A DNA stretch of 7,228 bases, taken from positions 1-7,228 of the forward strand of contig WJJK01000281.1 of the NCBI GenBank assembly GCA_014729705.1, given 5' to 3'. Of this stretch, positions 1 to 5,442 are shown in pieces (position 1 is the stretch's first letter; every line of letters begins with the position of its first letter). This stretch comes from Candidatus Altarchaeales archaeon (GTDB taxonomy: Archaea; Altiarchaeota; Altiarchaeia; IMC4; SCGC-AAA252-I15). The notes below the pieces were generated by a model that searched no databases, had not been told where the DNA came from, and saw only the letters and a list, made by a program, of their open reading frames with translations. A program made the position numbers and the translations under genes.

Positions 1-696
1 AACCGGCTCACCAAAGAAGGTGTAGGCGACAAGAATATCGCCTAACCGTTTTTTCAAATCACTGTAGTCGCTTGCAAGACACAGTATAGCCATCACCTCA
101 GACGACGCAGTTATGTCGAAGCCGTCTTCCCGCGCCACACCAGAGGAACCCCCTATGCCAATGAATATTCGCCTAAGTGATCGGTCGTTCATGTCAACTA
201 CCCTGCGCCACAAAACCTTGTTGGGGTTTATGTTCAATTTGTTGCCGCGAAATATGTGGTTGTCTATCAAAGCAGACAAAAGATTATGTGCGGCGGTTAC
301 CGCCGGAATATCCCCTGTGAACTGAAGATTAATATCTTCCATAGGCAATACCTGGGAATATCCTCCGCCAGCTGCACCCCCCTTCATCCCGAAAACAGGC
401 CCAAGCGACGGTTCTCGTATGCAGAGGGTGGCTTTACGCCCTAAGATAGATAAGGCTTGAGTTAAACCGATGGTAAGAGTTGTCTTGCCTTCGCCTGAGG
501 TGGTAGGAGACATGGCGGTGACTAAAACCAGTTCACCCCCCTGCGAGTCTCCTAATTGACTCAATTTTTTCGCTGAAATTTTAGCTTTATCCCCGCCGAA
601 ATAACAGATGTCCTCAGAAGATAAACCTAAATCCTGGGCGACTTCCCCGATATCCCGGAGAGTTATGCCGTGGGCTATGTCGATGTCCGAGTCCAT
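1..696 (-). CDS. fhs: Formate-tetrahydrofolate ligase (10-formyl-THF synthetase), N-terminal part, truncated by window edge
   Basis: Cytosolic enzyme that makes 10-formyl-THF from formate, ATP and tetrahydrofolate; in reverse it releases formate and ATP. Reading leftward from the ATG at 696-694, the frame stays open for 232 codons to base 1, so the C-terminal half or more is missing (the family is usually about 550-560 residues). Visible family marks are the N-terminal IAHGITLRDIGEVA stretch (residues 7-20), the nucleotide-binding loop PTTSGEGKTT (64-73), REPSLGPVFGMKGGAAGGG (about 100-118), the FTGDIPAV/AAHNLLSALIDNHI region, VVDMNDRSLR, and GVAREDGFDIT followed by SEVMAILCLA. No disruption is seen. 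No Shine-Dalgarno sequence precedes the ATG, but a TATA-like box lies about 32 bases upstream, so a leaderless transcript is likely. It is transcribed in the same direction as glyA-folD-purH but is separated from them by an opposite-strand gene. It would supply 10-formyl-THF to PurH. Family assignment is very secure. Confidence 0.96.
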   Translation of the reverse strand, partial: MDSDIDIAHGITLRDIGEVAQDLGLSSEDICYFGGDKAKISAKKLSQLGDSQGGELVLVTAMSPTTSGEGKTTLTIGLTQALSILGRKATLCIREPSLGPVFGMKGGAAGGGYSQVLPMEDINLQFTGDIPAVTAAHNLLSALIDNHIFRGNKLNINPNKVLWRRVVDMNDRSLRRIFIGIGGSSGVAREDGFDITASSEVMAILCLASDYSDLKKRLGDILVAYTFFGEPV

Positions 697-701
697 GAAA
701 C

Positions 702-711
702 AATTAATATA
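702..711 (+). promoter_or_regulatory. Putative TATA box of the plus-strand lipoprotein gene
   Basis: The AATTAATATA stretch is centred about 34 bases before the ATG at 741. It lies within the region expected to be the fhs transcription start, and the fhs box lies within the start region of this gene, so the two promoters interlock in a 44-bp gap. A purine-rich AGGAAGG at 717-723 is probably too far (about 17 bases) from the ATG to be a good ribosome binding site. Confidence 0.4.
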
Positions 712-724
712 CCGCAGGAAGGTA

Positions 725-733
725 ATAAAAAGC
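725..733 (-). promoter_or_regulatory. Putative TATA box of fhs
   Basis: On the minus strand the stretch reads CTTTTTATTA-like, centred about 32 bases before the fhs ATG at 696. Archaeal transcription starts about 22-27 bases after the TATA box, which places the start at or just before the ATG and fits a leaderless mRNA. Position and composition only; not confirmed. Confidence 0.4.
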
Positions 734-740
734 CCATAAG

Positions 741-1046
741 ATGAGGTGTTGTTTGTTTGTTTTTTCGCTTGCGGTTTTTTGTCTGGGTTGCATTAACAGC
801 CCCGAAAACAAAAATAAGGCTTCCCTGGATTTATCTGACGATCAATTGCTTCAAAAAGCATTAAACACCGGGGACAGTGAAGCCTGCAAGAAAATAACCG
901 GCTCAAAGAGGAAGCCCCATTGCTTTATGGAGGTTGCGAAAAAAACAGCAGACCCGCAGGTATGTGAGAATATTGAAAGCCTTGCCCTGGCCAACACATG
1001 CAAACAGGAATTAAGCAAGAGAAAAAGCAGCCAGAAACAAAACTAG
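741..1046 (+). CDS. Small putative lipoprotein with 26-residue cysteine repeat
   Basis: A 101-residue protein of unknown function. Residues 1-17 form a short hydrophobic signal (LFVFSLAVFCLGC) ending in a lipobox-like LGC with C17 as the candidate lipidated residue, so it is probably anchored outside the membrane. The mature part has four regularly spaced cysteines (C49, C61, C75, C87) that fit two tandem copies of a 26-residue unit, D-x3-C-x2-I-x8-C: D45/C49/I52/C61 recur exactly 26 residues later as D71/C75/I78/C87. Such cysteine pairs could form disulfides or bind a ligand; similar Cys-repeat secreted proteins occur in archaeal genomes, as far as I recall. The tail (residues 88-101) is rich in K, S and Q. 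The start is the first ATG after an in-frame stop at 726-728. The gene lies between fhs and purH on the opposite strand, and nothing in the context ties it to C1 metabolism. Existence is fairly sure; function unknown. Confidence 0.75.
   Translation: MRCCLFVFSLAVFCLGCINSPENKNKASLDLSDDQLLQKALNTGDSEACKKITGSKRKPHCFMEVAKKTADPQVCENIESLALANTCKQELSKRKSSQKQN
1019..1042 (-). terminator. Possible oligo-T terminator after purH
   Basis: Just past the purH stop, the minus strand reads TTTTGTTT and then, about 10 bases on, TTTTT followed by CTC. Archaeal RNA polymerase stops at T-rich tracts in the non-template strand, so this could end the glyA-folD-purH transcript inside the 3' end of the convergent lipoprotein gene. 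Composition-based only. Confidence 0.35.
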
Positions 1047-2590
1047 TGTTTGAAACAGCGTATACCGCAGAAAACCATAGCCATGTCGTGATCATCTGCC
1101 GCATCAATCACTTCCCCGTCCCTTATGCTGCCTCCGGGATGGATTGCTGCTGTGACGCCTGCCTTCGCTGCCTCATCCACGCCGTCTCTGAAGGGGAAGA
1201 ACGCGTCAGATGCCATTGCCGCGCCCCTGGCGTGCTCCTTCGCCTTCATGACAGCAATCTTCACAGCGTCCACGCGACTCATCTGTCCTGCTCCAACCCC
1301 CACTATATGATCCTTCTTAGCGAAGACTATGGAATTGGATTTAGTGTTGCGCGCAACCCGCCAAGCATAAAGCATTGATTTAATCTCGTCTTCTGTGGGC
1401 TTCCTCTTTGAAACTGTTTTTAAGTCCGCCCCATCAACATACCTTAAGTCGCGTTCCTGGATTAACATCCCTCCTACGACCTTCTTGAAATCCAGGCCCC
1501 CCCGCTCTTCGCTTAAATCCCCTGTCTCAAGAACCCTCATGTTCTTTTTCTGTCTGCATATTTCAACCGCCTCCGCAGTATATGACGTGGCTATTACGGC
1601 TTCAACGAATGTTGACACAATCTGTTGGGCGGTGTCCGCACCAACCTCCCGGTTGAATCCAACCACACACCCAAACGCAGACATGGGGTCCACGCTGTGG
1701 GCAAGGCGATAGGCTTCGGAGATTGTGGCGGCTGATGCGACGCCAGCAGGATTCATGTGTTTAATCACCGAAACCGTGGGTTCATCGAATTCCTTTACCA
1801 TCTCAAAGGCAGCATCCAAGTCCAGGATGTTGTTGAAAGATAACTGTTTCTCCCCCGCAACCTGCGACGCGGATGTTACTGAGGGTTCAAAGACGCAGGG
1901 TTCCCGGTAGAATGCTGCCTTCTGGTGCGGGTTTTCACCGTATCTAAGATCAAATTGTTTAAGTAGGGTTAAAGCGCGTGTTTGGGGGAAAAGAGAGGCT
2001 AAACCAAATCTTTTGGAGAGATACTCGTTTATTGCGGCGTCATATCTAGCAGTGTGCTCAAAGGCTTTGACTGCAAGACGCCGTCTTGTGGATTCATCCA
2101 ATCCCTTGCCTGATTTAAGTTGCGTTAAGACGTCTTCATAATCTGCGGGGTCGCAGACAACGCCCACGTGTTGATGGTTTTTCGCCGCAGAACGAATAAG
2201 TGTGGGGCCGCCGATGTCGATGTTTTCTATCACCTCCTCAAGGGACACCTTCGTTTTTGCTATTGTTTGTTCAAAGGGGTAGAGGTTTACGACAACAAAA
2301 TCAATTAAACCTATTTTATTTTCAGTTAACGCTGTAAGGTGCGCAGCTTTATCGCGGTCTGCTAAAATACCGCCGTGAATCACGGGATGGAGGGTTTTGA
2401 CTCTGCCATCAAGCAGTTCAGGAAACCCTGTGAGTTGAGCTGCTTCCGTCACAGGCACGCCTGCTTCAGCTATTTTTTTCGCTGTTCCGCCAGAGGATAT
2501 GAGGCTTATGTCAAGATCGGATAAGCCCCTAGCAAAATCAACCAAGTTTGTTTTGTCGTATACACTCAAAAGCGCGGTTTTAGTTTGCAA
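1043..2590 (-). CDS. purH: Bifunctional AICAR transformylase / IMP cyclohydrolase
   Basis: Performs the last two steps of IMP synthesis: formylation of AICAR with 10-formyl-THF, then ring closure of FAICAR to IMP. At 515 residues it is full length for the bacterial-type bifunctional enzyme. The N-terminal MGS-like cyclohydrolase domain (about 1-145) shows SVYDKTNLVDFA, SSGGTAKKI, GRVKTLHPVIHGGIL (62-76, with K65) and NIDIGGPTLIRSAAKN. The AICAR transformylase domain (about 200-515) shows RYGENPHQ (216-223), SFNNILDLDAAFE, the catalytic KH pair in VIKHMNPAG (K277-H278) and a C-terminal SDAFFPFRDGVDEAA / HPGGSIRDGEVI block. The start is TTG at 2590-2588: no ATG or GTG lies in frame just upstream, and the protein begins at the family's usual position. 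It is the third gene of glyA-folD-purH, 36 bp after folD. Most archaea lack this full-length protein and use PurP plus PurO, so transfer from bacteria is plausible. Its stop overlaps the stop of the convergent lipoprotein gene. Confidence 0.97.
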   Translation of the reverse strand: MQTKTALLSVYDKTNLVDFARGLSDLDISLISSGGTAKKIAEAGVPVTEAAQLTGFPELLDGRVKTLHPVIHGGILADRDKAAHLTALTENKIGLIDFVVVNLYPFEQTIAKTKVSLEEVIENIDIGGPTLIRSAAKNHQHVGVVCDPADYEDVLTQLKSGKGLDESTRRRLAVKAFEHTARYDAAINEYLSKRFGLASLFPQTRALTLLKQFDLRYGENPHQKAAFYREPCVFEPSVTSASQVAGEKQLSFNNILDLDAAFEMVKEFDEPTVSVIKHMNPAGVASAATISEAYRLAHSVDPMSAFGCVVGFNREVGADTAQQIVSTFVEAVIATSYTAEAVEICRQKKNMRVLETGDLSEERGGLDFKKVVGGMLIQERDLRYVDGADLKTVSKRKPTEDEIKSMLYAWRVARNTKSNSIVFAKKDHIVGVGAGQMSRVDAVKIAVMKAKEHARGAAMASDAFFPFRDGVDEAAKAGVTAAIHPGGSIRDGEVIDAADDHDMAMVFCGIRCFKH

Positions 2591-2626
2591 GCCACAACCA
2601 CCAACACAGATATAGGAAAAATCAGG

Positions 2627-3481
2627 TTAAAAACCGGCTGAATTCTGCGCAGCTAAGACAGTGTTTTCTACAAGCATCGAGATAGTCATGGGACCCACTC
2701 CGCCAGGCACAGGAGTTATGTATGCTGCCTTCTCTTTGACGTGTTCAAAGTCAACGTCGCCTGCAAGACCGGACTCCGTTTTGGTTGTGCCAACATCAAC
2801 TACAACCCCGCCTTCCTTCACCATGTCAGCTGTAACAAGGCCGGGCGACCCAACCGCCGAGACAAGTATGTCTGCGTCTTTAGTGTGTTCTGTCACGTCT
2901 CGGGTTCGGCTGTGACACATTGTAACCGTCGCATTACGACTTAAAAGAAGGAGATATAGGGGTTTACCTACTATCACGCTTCTCCCGATCACTGTGGCTT
3001 TCTTCGCCTCCAACTCAATCCCGTATTCATCTAAAAGCCGCAACACCCCCTTTGGTGTTGCAGGTATGAAGCCCTTTGAGCCGTTGACTAACCTGCCCAG
3101 GTTTGTGGGCGTTATGCCATCAACGTCTTTTCTTGGGTCTATCTCAGCAAGGATGTCTCGTGAATCCAGGGGTTTAGGTAGTGGAAGCTGAAGAAGTATG
3201 CCGTGGATGTTTGCATCTTGATTGATTTTTTTTATCTGTGCTATAACCTCCTTTTCTCCTGTATCCTCAGCCAAGACATGATCCTCAGAGTATACCCCCA
3301 CCTCTGAGCACGCCTTGTGTTTGAGTTTAAGGTAAAGTTTTGACGCAGGATCCTCGCCAACACGGATGGTGGCCAGCCCAGGGATGATGCCGTTATTTAT
3401 TAATTCTTGGGCTTGGGCTTTGAGCCCACCCCTTATTTTTGCTGAAACCGCTTTACCGTCAATAATTTGGGCGCTCATCAT
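2627..3481 (-). CDS. folD: Methylenetetrahydrofolate dehydrogenase / methenyltetrahydrofolate cyclohydrolase
   Basis: Bifunctional cytosolic enzyme that oxidises 5,10-methylene-THF to methenyl-THF with NAD(P)+ and hydrolyses it to 10-formyl-THF. The 284-residue protein counted from the ATG at 3481 matches the normal family length. Active-site residues fall at the familiar positions: Y50, K54 and K56 in LYLKLKHKAC, Q98 in GILLQLPLPKPLD, and D121 in DPRKDVDG. The dinucleotide-binding part shows GRSVIVGKPLYLLLL, then CHSRT and DILVSAVGSPG, and the C-terminal signature PVPGGVGPMTISMLVENT. Two consecutive ATG codons (3481 and 3478) are available. The first overlaps the glyA stop as ATGA, typical of translational coupling; a more upstream in-frame ATG at 3514 lies inside glyA and would add 11 residues that do not fit the family. 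There is no clear Shine-Dalgarno sequence. It links glyA (methylene-THF) to purH (10-formyl-THF). Confidence 0.97.
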   Translation of the reverse strand: MMSAQIIDGKAVSAKIRGGLKAQAQELINNGIIPGLATIRVGEDPASKLYLKLKHKACSEVGVYSEDHVLAEDTGEKEVIAQIKKINQDANIHGILLQLPLPKPLDSRDILAEIDPRKDVDGITPTNLGRLVNGSKGFIPATPKGVLRLLDEYGIELEAKKATVIGRSVIVGKPLYLLLLSRNATVTMCHSRTRDVTEHTKDADILVSAVGSPGLVTADMVKEGGVVVDVGTTKTESGLAGDVDFEHVKEKAAYITPVPGGVGPMTISMLVENTVLAAQNSAGF

Positions 3482-4722
3482 ACGTAAACCGGAAACTGAG
3501 ACGTTAAATCGCATGCCCTATCTCGAACCTTGTTTATGGTCTCGGCAGAGGGCGTGGTGACCGCCTCGTTTATCATGTCAGCTATCTGCTTCATCTGCGG
3601 CTGCTTCATTCCCCTGGCAGTTACACAGGGGGTACCAATCCGAATGCCGGAGGTAACAAACGGGCTTTGGGTGTCGTAGGGGACGGTGTTTTTGTTTAAT
3701 GTTATCCCCGACTCGCCCAACGCTTTTTCTGCGTCTTTGCCGGTTATGTTTTTATTGGATAGGTCTGCAAGCATCAAGTGGTTGTCGGTGCCCCCTGAAA
3801 CCAGGTTAAAGTCGTAGCCAAGTAATTCTTCGGCTAACGCTTTGGCGTTGTCTGCCACCTGCTGATTCAATTCCCGCCGCTCCTTGGCAAGGTTCTCCTT
3901 GAAACACACTGCTTTAGCAGCTATTTGTTGCATGAAGGGCCCGCCTTGACACCCAGGGAAAACCGCCCTGTCAATGTCTTTTGCGTATTCCTCCCGGCAC
4001 ATGATCATCGCGCCTCGAGGCCCCATCAAGGTCTTGTGGGTGGTTGTGGTCACAAAATCCGCGTAATCAATTGGTGAGGGGTGGACGCCTGCCGCGACCA
4101 ATCCTGCTATGTGGGCTATGTCAGCCATGAGATAAGCATCCACTGCGTCTGCTATCTCGCGGAACTCCTTAAAGGGGACTTTACGGGGGTAGGCGCTGTA
4201 GCCGCATACAATCATCTTCGGCTCTACCTCCCTCGCCCTCGCTAAAACCTCTGCGGGATCGATTCGGCCGGTTTGTTTGGATACGTTATAGAATTCCCCG
4301 TTATAGAGTTTGCCTGATTCATTGATTTTGTATCCGTGGCTTAGGTGCCCTCCATGAGACAACTCCATTGAAAGAATCGTGTCCCCGGGTTTAAGCATCG
4401 CAAGATAAACAGCCAGATTAGCTTGGGTGCCGGAGTGGGGTTGAACATTAACGTGTTCGGCTGAGAAGAGCTTTTTAGCGCGCTCAATTGCAAGCTCCTC
4501 CACCACATCAACATACTCACATCCGCCATAATATCTTTTACCGGGATACCCTTCCGCATATTTGTTAGTCATAACACAGCCTGACGCTTCCCGCACTGCC
4601 TGGCTGGTGAGACTCTCAGAAGCGATTAAATTAATTGCCTCCTGCCGTCTCCTCTCATTTCCTATCGCCTCAAAGACAGCGGGGTCAGAGTCCGAAAGAC
4701 TTTGAGTAAACCATTCATCCAC
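3478..4722 (-). CDS. glyA: Serine hydroxymethyltransferase
   Basis: PLP enzyme that interconverts serine and glycine while loading or unloading the C1 unit of 5,10-methylene-THF (or a related pterin). The 414-residue product is the normal bacterial/archaeal length (about 417). It has LIASES with E36, the YAEGYPGKRYYGGCEYVD block (55-72), QPHSGTQAN (94-102), MELSHGGHLSHG (119-130), the PLP-contacting DIAH (D201, H204), and TTTTHKTLMGPRG with the Schiff-base lysine at K230. The close fit to bacterial SHMT numbering and the tetrahydrofolate genes next to it favour THF as cofactor, though some archaeal SHMTs use methanopterin derivatives. The start is GTG at 4722-4720: an ATG a few bases upstream is out of frame, and a GTGAT motif resembling a ribosome-binding site sits 5 bases before the GTG. 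It is the first gene of the operon and overlaps folD by ATGA. Confidence 0.97.
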   Translation of the reverse strand: MDEWFTQSLSDSDPAVFEAIGNERRRQEAINLIASESLTSQAVREASGCVMTNKYAEGYPGKRYYGGCEYVDVVEELAIERAKKLFSAEHVNVQPHSGTQANLAVYLAMLKPGDTILSMELSHGGHLSHGYKINESGKLYNGEFYNVSKQTGRIDPAEVLARAREVEPKMIVCGYSAYPRKVPFKEFREIADAVDAYLMADIAHIAGLVAAGVHPSPIDYADFVTTTTHKTLMGPRGAMIMCREEYAKDIDRAVFPGCQGGPFMQQIAAKAVCFKENLAKERRELNQQVADNAKALAEELLGYDFNLVSGGTDNHLMLADLSNKNITGKDAEKALGESGITLNKNTVPYDTQSPFVTSGIRIGTPCVTARGMKQPQMKQIADMINEAVTTPSAETINKVRDRACDLTSQFPVYV

Positions 4723-4727
4723 GATAC

Positions 4728-4732
4728 ATCAC
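4728..4732 (-). promoter_or_regulatory. Ribosome binding site supporting the GTG start of glyA
   Basis: The minus strand reads GTGAT, part of the archaeal Shine-Dalgarno consensus GGAGGTGAT, ending 5 bases before the GTG start. Unlike the leaderless genes in this window, glyA appears to have a short leader of roughly 11 bases, long enough to hold this site. Confidence 0.4.
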
Positions 4733-4754
4733 TTCTCAAAATAGGGAAACATCC

Positions 4755-4764
4755 ATTATATAAT
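4755..4764 (-). promoter_or_regulatory. Putative TATA box of the glyA-folD-purH operon
   Basis: Contains the palindromic TTATATAA core (4756-4763), the best TATA match in the window, about 37 bases before the glyA GTG. Predicted transcription start is near 4733, giving a short leader. Because the core is symmetrical, direction rests on the position of the genes. Confidence 0.55.
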
Positions 4765-4768
4765 CAAA

Positions 4769-4777
4769 CTATTTAAG
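4769..4777 (+). promoter_or_regulatory. Putative TATA box of the tRNA-Arg gene
   Basis: CTATTTAAG lies about 44 bases before the tRNA 5' end. A start about 26 bases on (near 4800) would leave a short 5' leader for RNase P to remove. It lies back to back with the glyA TATA box in a 95-bp divergent intergenic region. Confidence 0.4.
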
Positions 4778-4817
4778 AATAATCACCCTAACAATAAGAC
4801 CTAAATAAGTGTTCCTT

Positions 4818-4892
4818 GGGCCTGTAGCCTAGCCGGGATAGGGCACCGGACTTCTAATCCGGGGATCGTGGGTTCGAATCCCACCAGGTCCG
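4818..4892 (+). tRNA. tRNA-Arg (anticodon UCU)
   Basis: A complete 75-nt cloverleaf. The acceptor stem 4818-4824 pairs with 4885-4891 (one G-U), with discriminator G at 4892 and no encoded CCA. The D arm starts GCCT at 4827, closed by GGGC at 4841-4844. The anticodon stem CCGGA (4846-4850) pairs with TCCGG (4858-4862) around the loop CTTCTAA, giving anticodon TCT at 4853-4855, which reads AGA and AGG. The variable loop is 5 nt, and the T arm is GTGGG/CCCAC around TTCGAAT. No intron is present at position 37/38 or elsewhere. G73 is usual for arginine tRNAs. Confidence 0.96.
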
Positions 4893-4907
4893 CTAGCACA
4901 CCTCATT

Positions 4908-4931
4908 CCTTGCGGGCGCGAGGCCCTAAGG
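4908..4931 (+). other. Stem-loop 16 nt downstream of tRNA-Arg
   Basis: CCTTG and GGGC on the left (one bulged C between them) pair with GCCC and TAAGG on the right, closing a 5-nt GCGAG loop: 9 pairs including one G-U. It is not followed by an oligo-T tract, so it is not a classical terminator. It could protect or mark the trailer of the tRNA precursor, or belong to an RNA encoded in this stretch. Confidence 0.45.
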
Positions 4932-4961
4932 AGACCATAAAATGTAAGCGCCGTAGAGAAT

Positions 4962-5105
4962 GTGAAAAAAGAGCAGGTTATTCCTGTTGGTGGTTTAAAC
5001 AACGTATATCTTAGGAGGTCTAGGGGGGTTGAGAGTAGTCAATATTGCTTTGGGTCGCTGTTCGCATTAAACGCTCGGATTGTTTCAGCGCGCTGGGACG
5101 CCTGA
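4962..5105 (+). CDS. Doubtful small ORF, 47 residues
   Basis: A GTG-started frame encoding a 47-residue peptide beginning VKKEQVIPVGGLNNVYLRRS and ending ARWDA before TGA at 5103-5105. It is not recognised. An A/T-rich ATAAAAT about 23 bases upstream could be a weak promoter box; there is no convincing ribosome site. Its basic N-terminal half and lack of long low-complexity runs do not exclude a real small protein, but chance is as likely. After the stop the same frame stays open for about 40 more codons to TGA near 5215, overlapping the next gene in another frame. Confidence 0.2.
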   Translation: MKKEQVIPVGGLNNVYLRRSRGVESSQYCFGSLFALNARIVSARWDA

Positions 5106-5147
5106 CGCTTTCCGGTTGTTGCCAGCCGACGGGAGAGAAAAGCTTGG

Positions 5148-5159
5148 TTTATATTTTAT
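5148..5159 (+). promoter_or_regulatory. Putative TATA box of the SANT-like gene
   Basis: TTTATATTTTAT is centred about 26 bases before the ATG at 5179, exactly the spacing expected for a leaderless transcript starting at that ATG. This argues against starts further upstream in the same frame. Confidence 0.5.
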
Positions 5160-5178
5160 GCATCCTATATTTTGGATT

Positions 5179-5406
5179 ATGTCGGAGCGTCTTTGGAGCT
5201 ATACTGAGCTGCGTTTAGCGTATATTAAGAGTAGGCAGGAGGGTCCTGAGCAGGCGGCCTCTTTTTTGAATCAGAAATTCCATGACGGCGAGGGTGTTCG
5301 AAGCGCCCAGGATGTTGAGAGGGTTTTGGAGCAGCACCCGATTTTCGCACGCCCCAAGAAACACAAGCCCCGCATGGACTTACACAACCACCGAACAATA
5401 ATGTAG
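5179..5406 (+). CDS. Small Myb/SANT-like helical protein, hypothetical
   Basis: A 75-residue protein not recognised by name. Its N-terminal 50 residues look like a three-helix Myb/SANT-type fold: W6 at the start of helix 1 (SYTELRLAYIKSRQEG), then a second helix (PEQAASFLNQKFHDG), then VRSAQDVERVLEQH as a third helix. The pattern of tryptophan, LNQKF-x-VRS and a final helix is common in small DNA-binding or protein-binding Myb-like domains. The C-terminus is basic (ARPKKHKPR), which would suit nucleic-acid contact. I chose the ATG at 5179 because a TATA-like box sits 26 bases upstream. Longer versions from the ATG at 5158 or the TTG at 5080 would run through that promoter box and add residues unlike the rest. 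It lies 36 bp before the divergent purP and could be a local regulator; that is inference from position only. Confidence 0.65.
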   Translation: MSERLWSYTELRLAYIKSRQEGPEQAASFLNQKFHDGEGVRSAQDVERVLEQHPIFARPKKHKPRMDLHNHRTIM

Positions 5407-5417
5407 TTTTTTTCTTT
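5407..5417 (+). terminator. Oligo-T tract directly after the SANT-like gene
   Basis: Seven T residues, a C and three more T start immediately after the TAG at 5404-5406. Such tracts terminate archaeal RNA polymerase. The right end merges with the presumed TATA box of the following purP paralogue, implying separate transcription units in a 36-bp gap. Confidence 0.5.
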
Positions 5418-5421
5418 AATC
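5412..5421 (+). promoter_or_regulatory. Putative TATA box of the first purP paralogue
   Basis: The TTCTTTAATC stretch is centred about 27 bases before the ATG at 5443, fitting a leaderless start. It is a weaker match than the glyA box. A second A/T patch (ATATAG, 5431-5436) is too close to the ATG to be the TATA box. Confidence 0.35.
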
Positions 5422-5442
5422 ATTAAAACCATATAGTAACTG

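Larger units (their letters stand above)
4893..5178 (+). other. Intergenic stretch between tRNA-Arg and the SANT-like gene, content unclear
   Basis: These 286 bases contain no gene I can name. They hold a hairpin just after the tRNA (4908-4931), a doubtful 47-codon GTG-started frame (4962-5105), and near the right end a TATA-like box serving the next gene. Elsewhere in the window genes are packed within 30-100 bases of one another, so this length is unusual. It could encode a small RNA, a very small protein or be the remains of a gene. I see no match to SRP RNA or RNase P RNA signatures. Confidence 0.5.

Noticed and set aside
130..160. A first reading suggested a frameshift in fhs near the GIGGSSGVARED segment.
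   Set aside because: Recounting the G run (five, not six) keeps the frame, and the protein continues through the expected GVAREDGFDIT motif to the window edge.
998..1378. Plus-strand open frame of 126 codons.
   Set aside because: It lies antisense to the well-supported 3' part of purH, and its sequence has no recognisable family features.
3482..3514. Longer FolD starting at the ATG at 3514.
   Set aside because: It would add 11 residues inside glyA that do not match FolD N-termini, whereas 3481 gives active-site numbering identical to well-known FolD enzymes and an ATGA coupling with glyA.
4851..4862. Possible intron in the tRNA-Arg anticodon loop.
   Set aside because: The loop is exactly 7 nt and the stem pairs perfectly, so the gene is uninterrupted.
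5080..5178. Longer version of the SANT-like protein from a TTG at 5080 or an ATG at 5158.
   Set aside because: The extension runs through the TATA-like box and lacks a ribosome site; the predicted domain begins right after the ATG at 5179.
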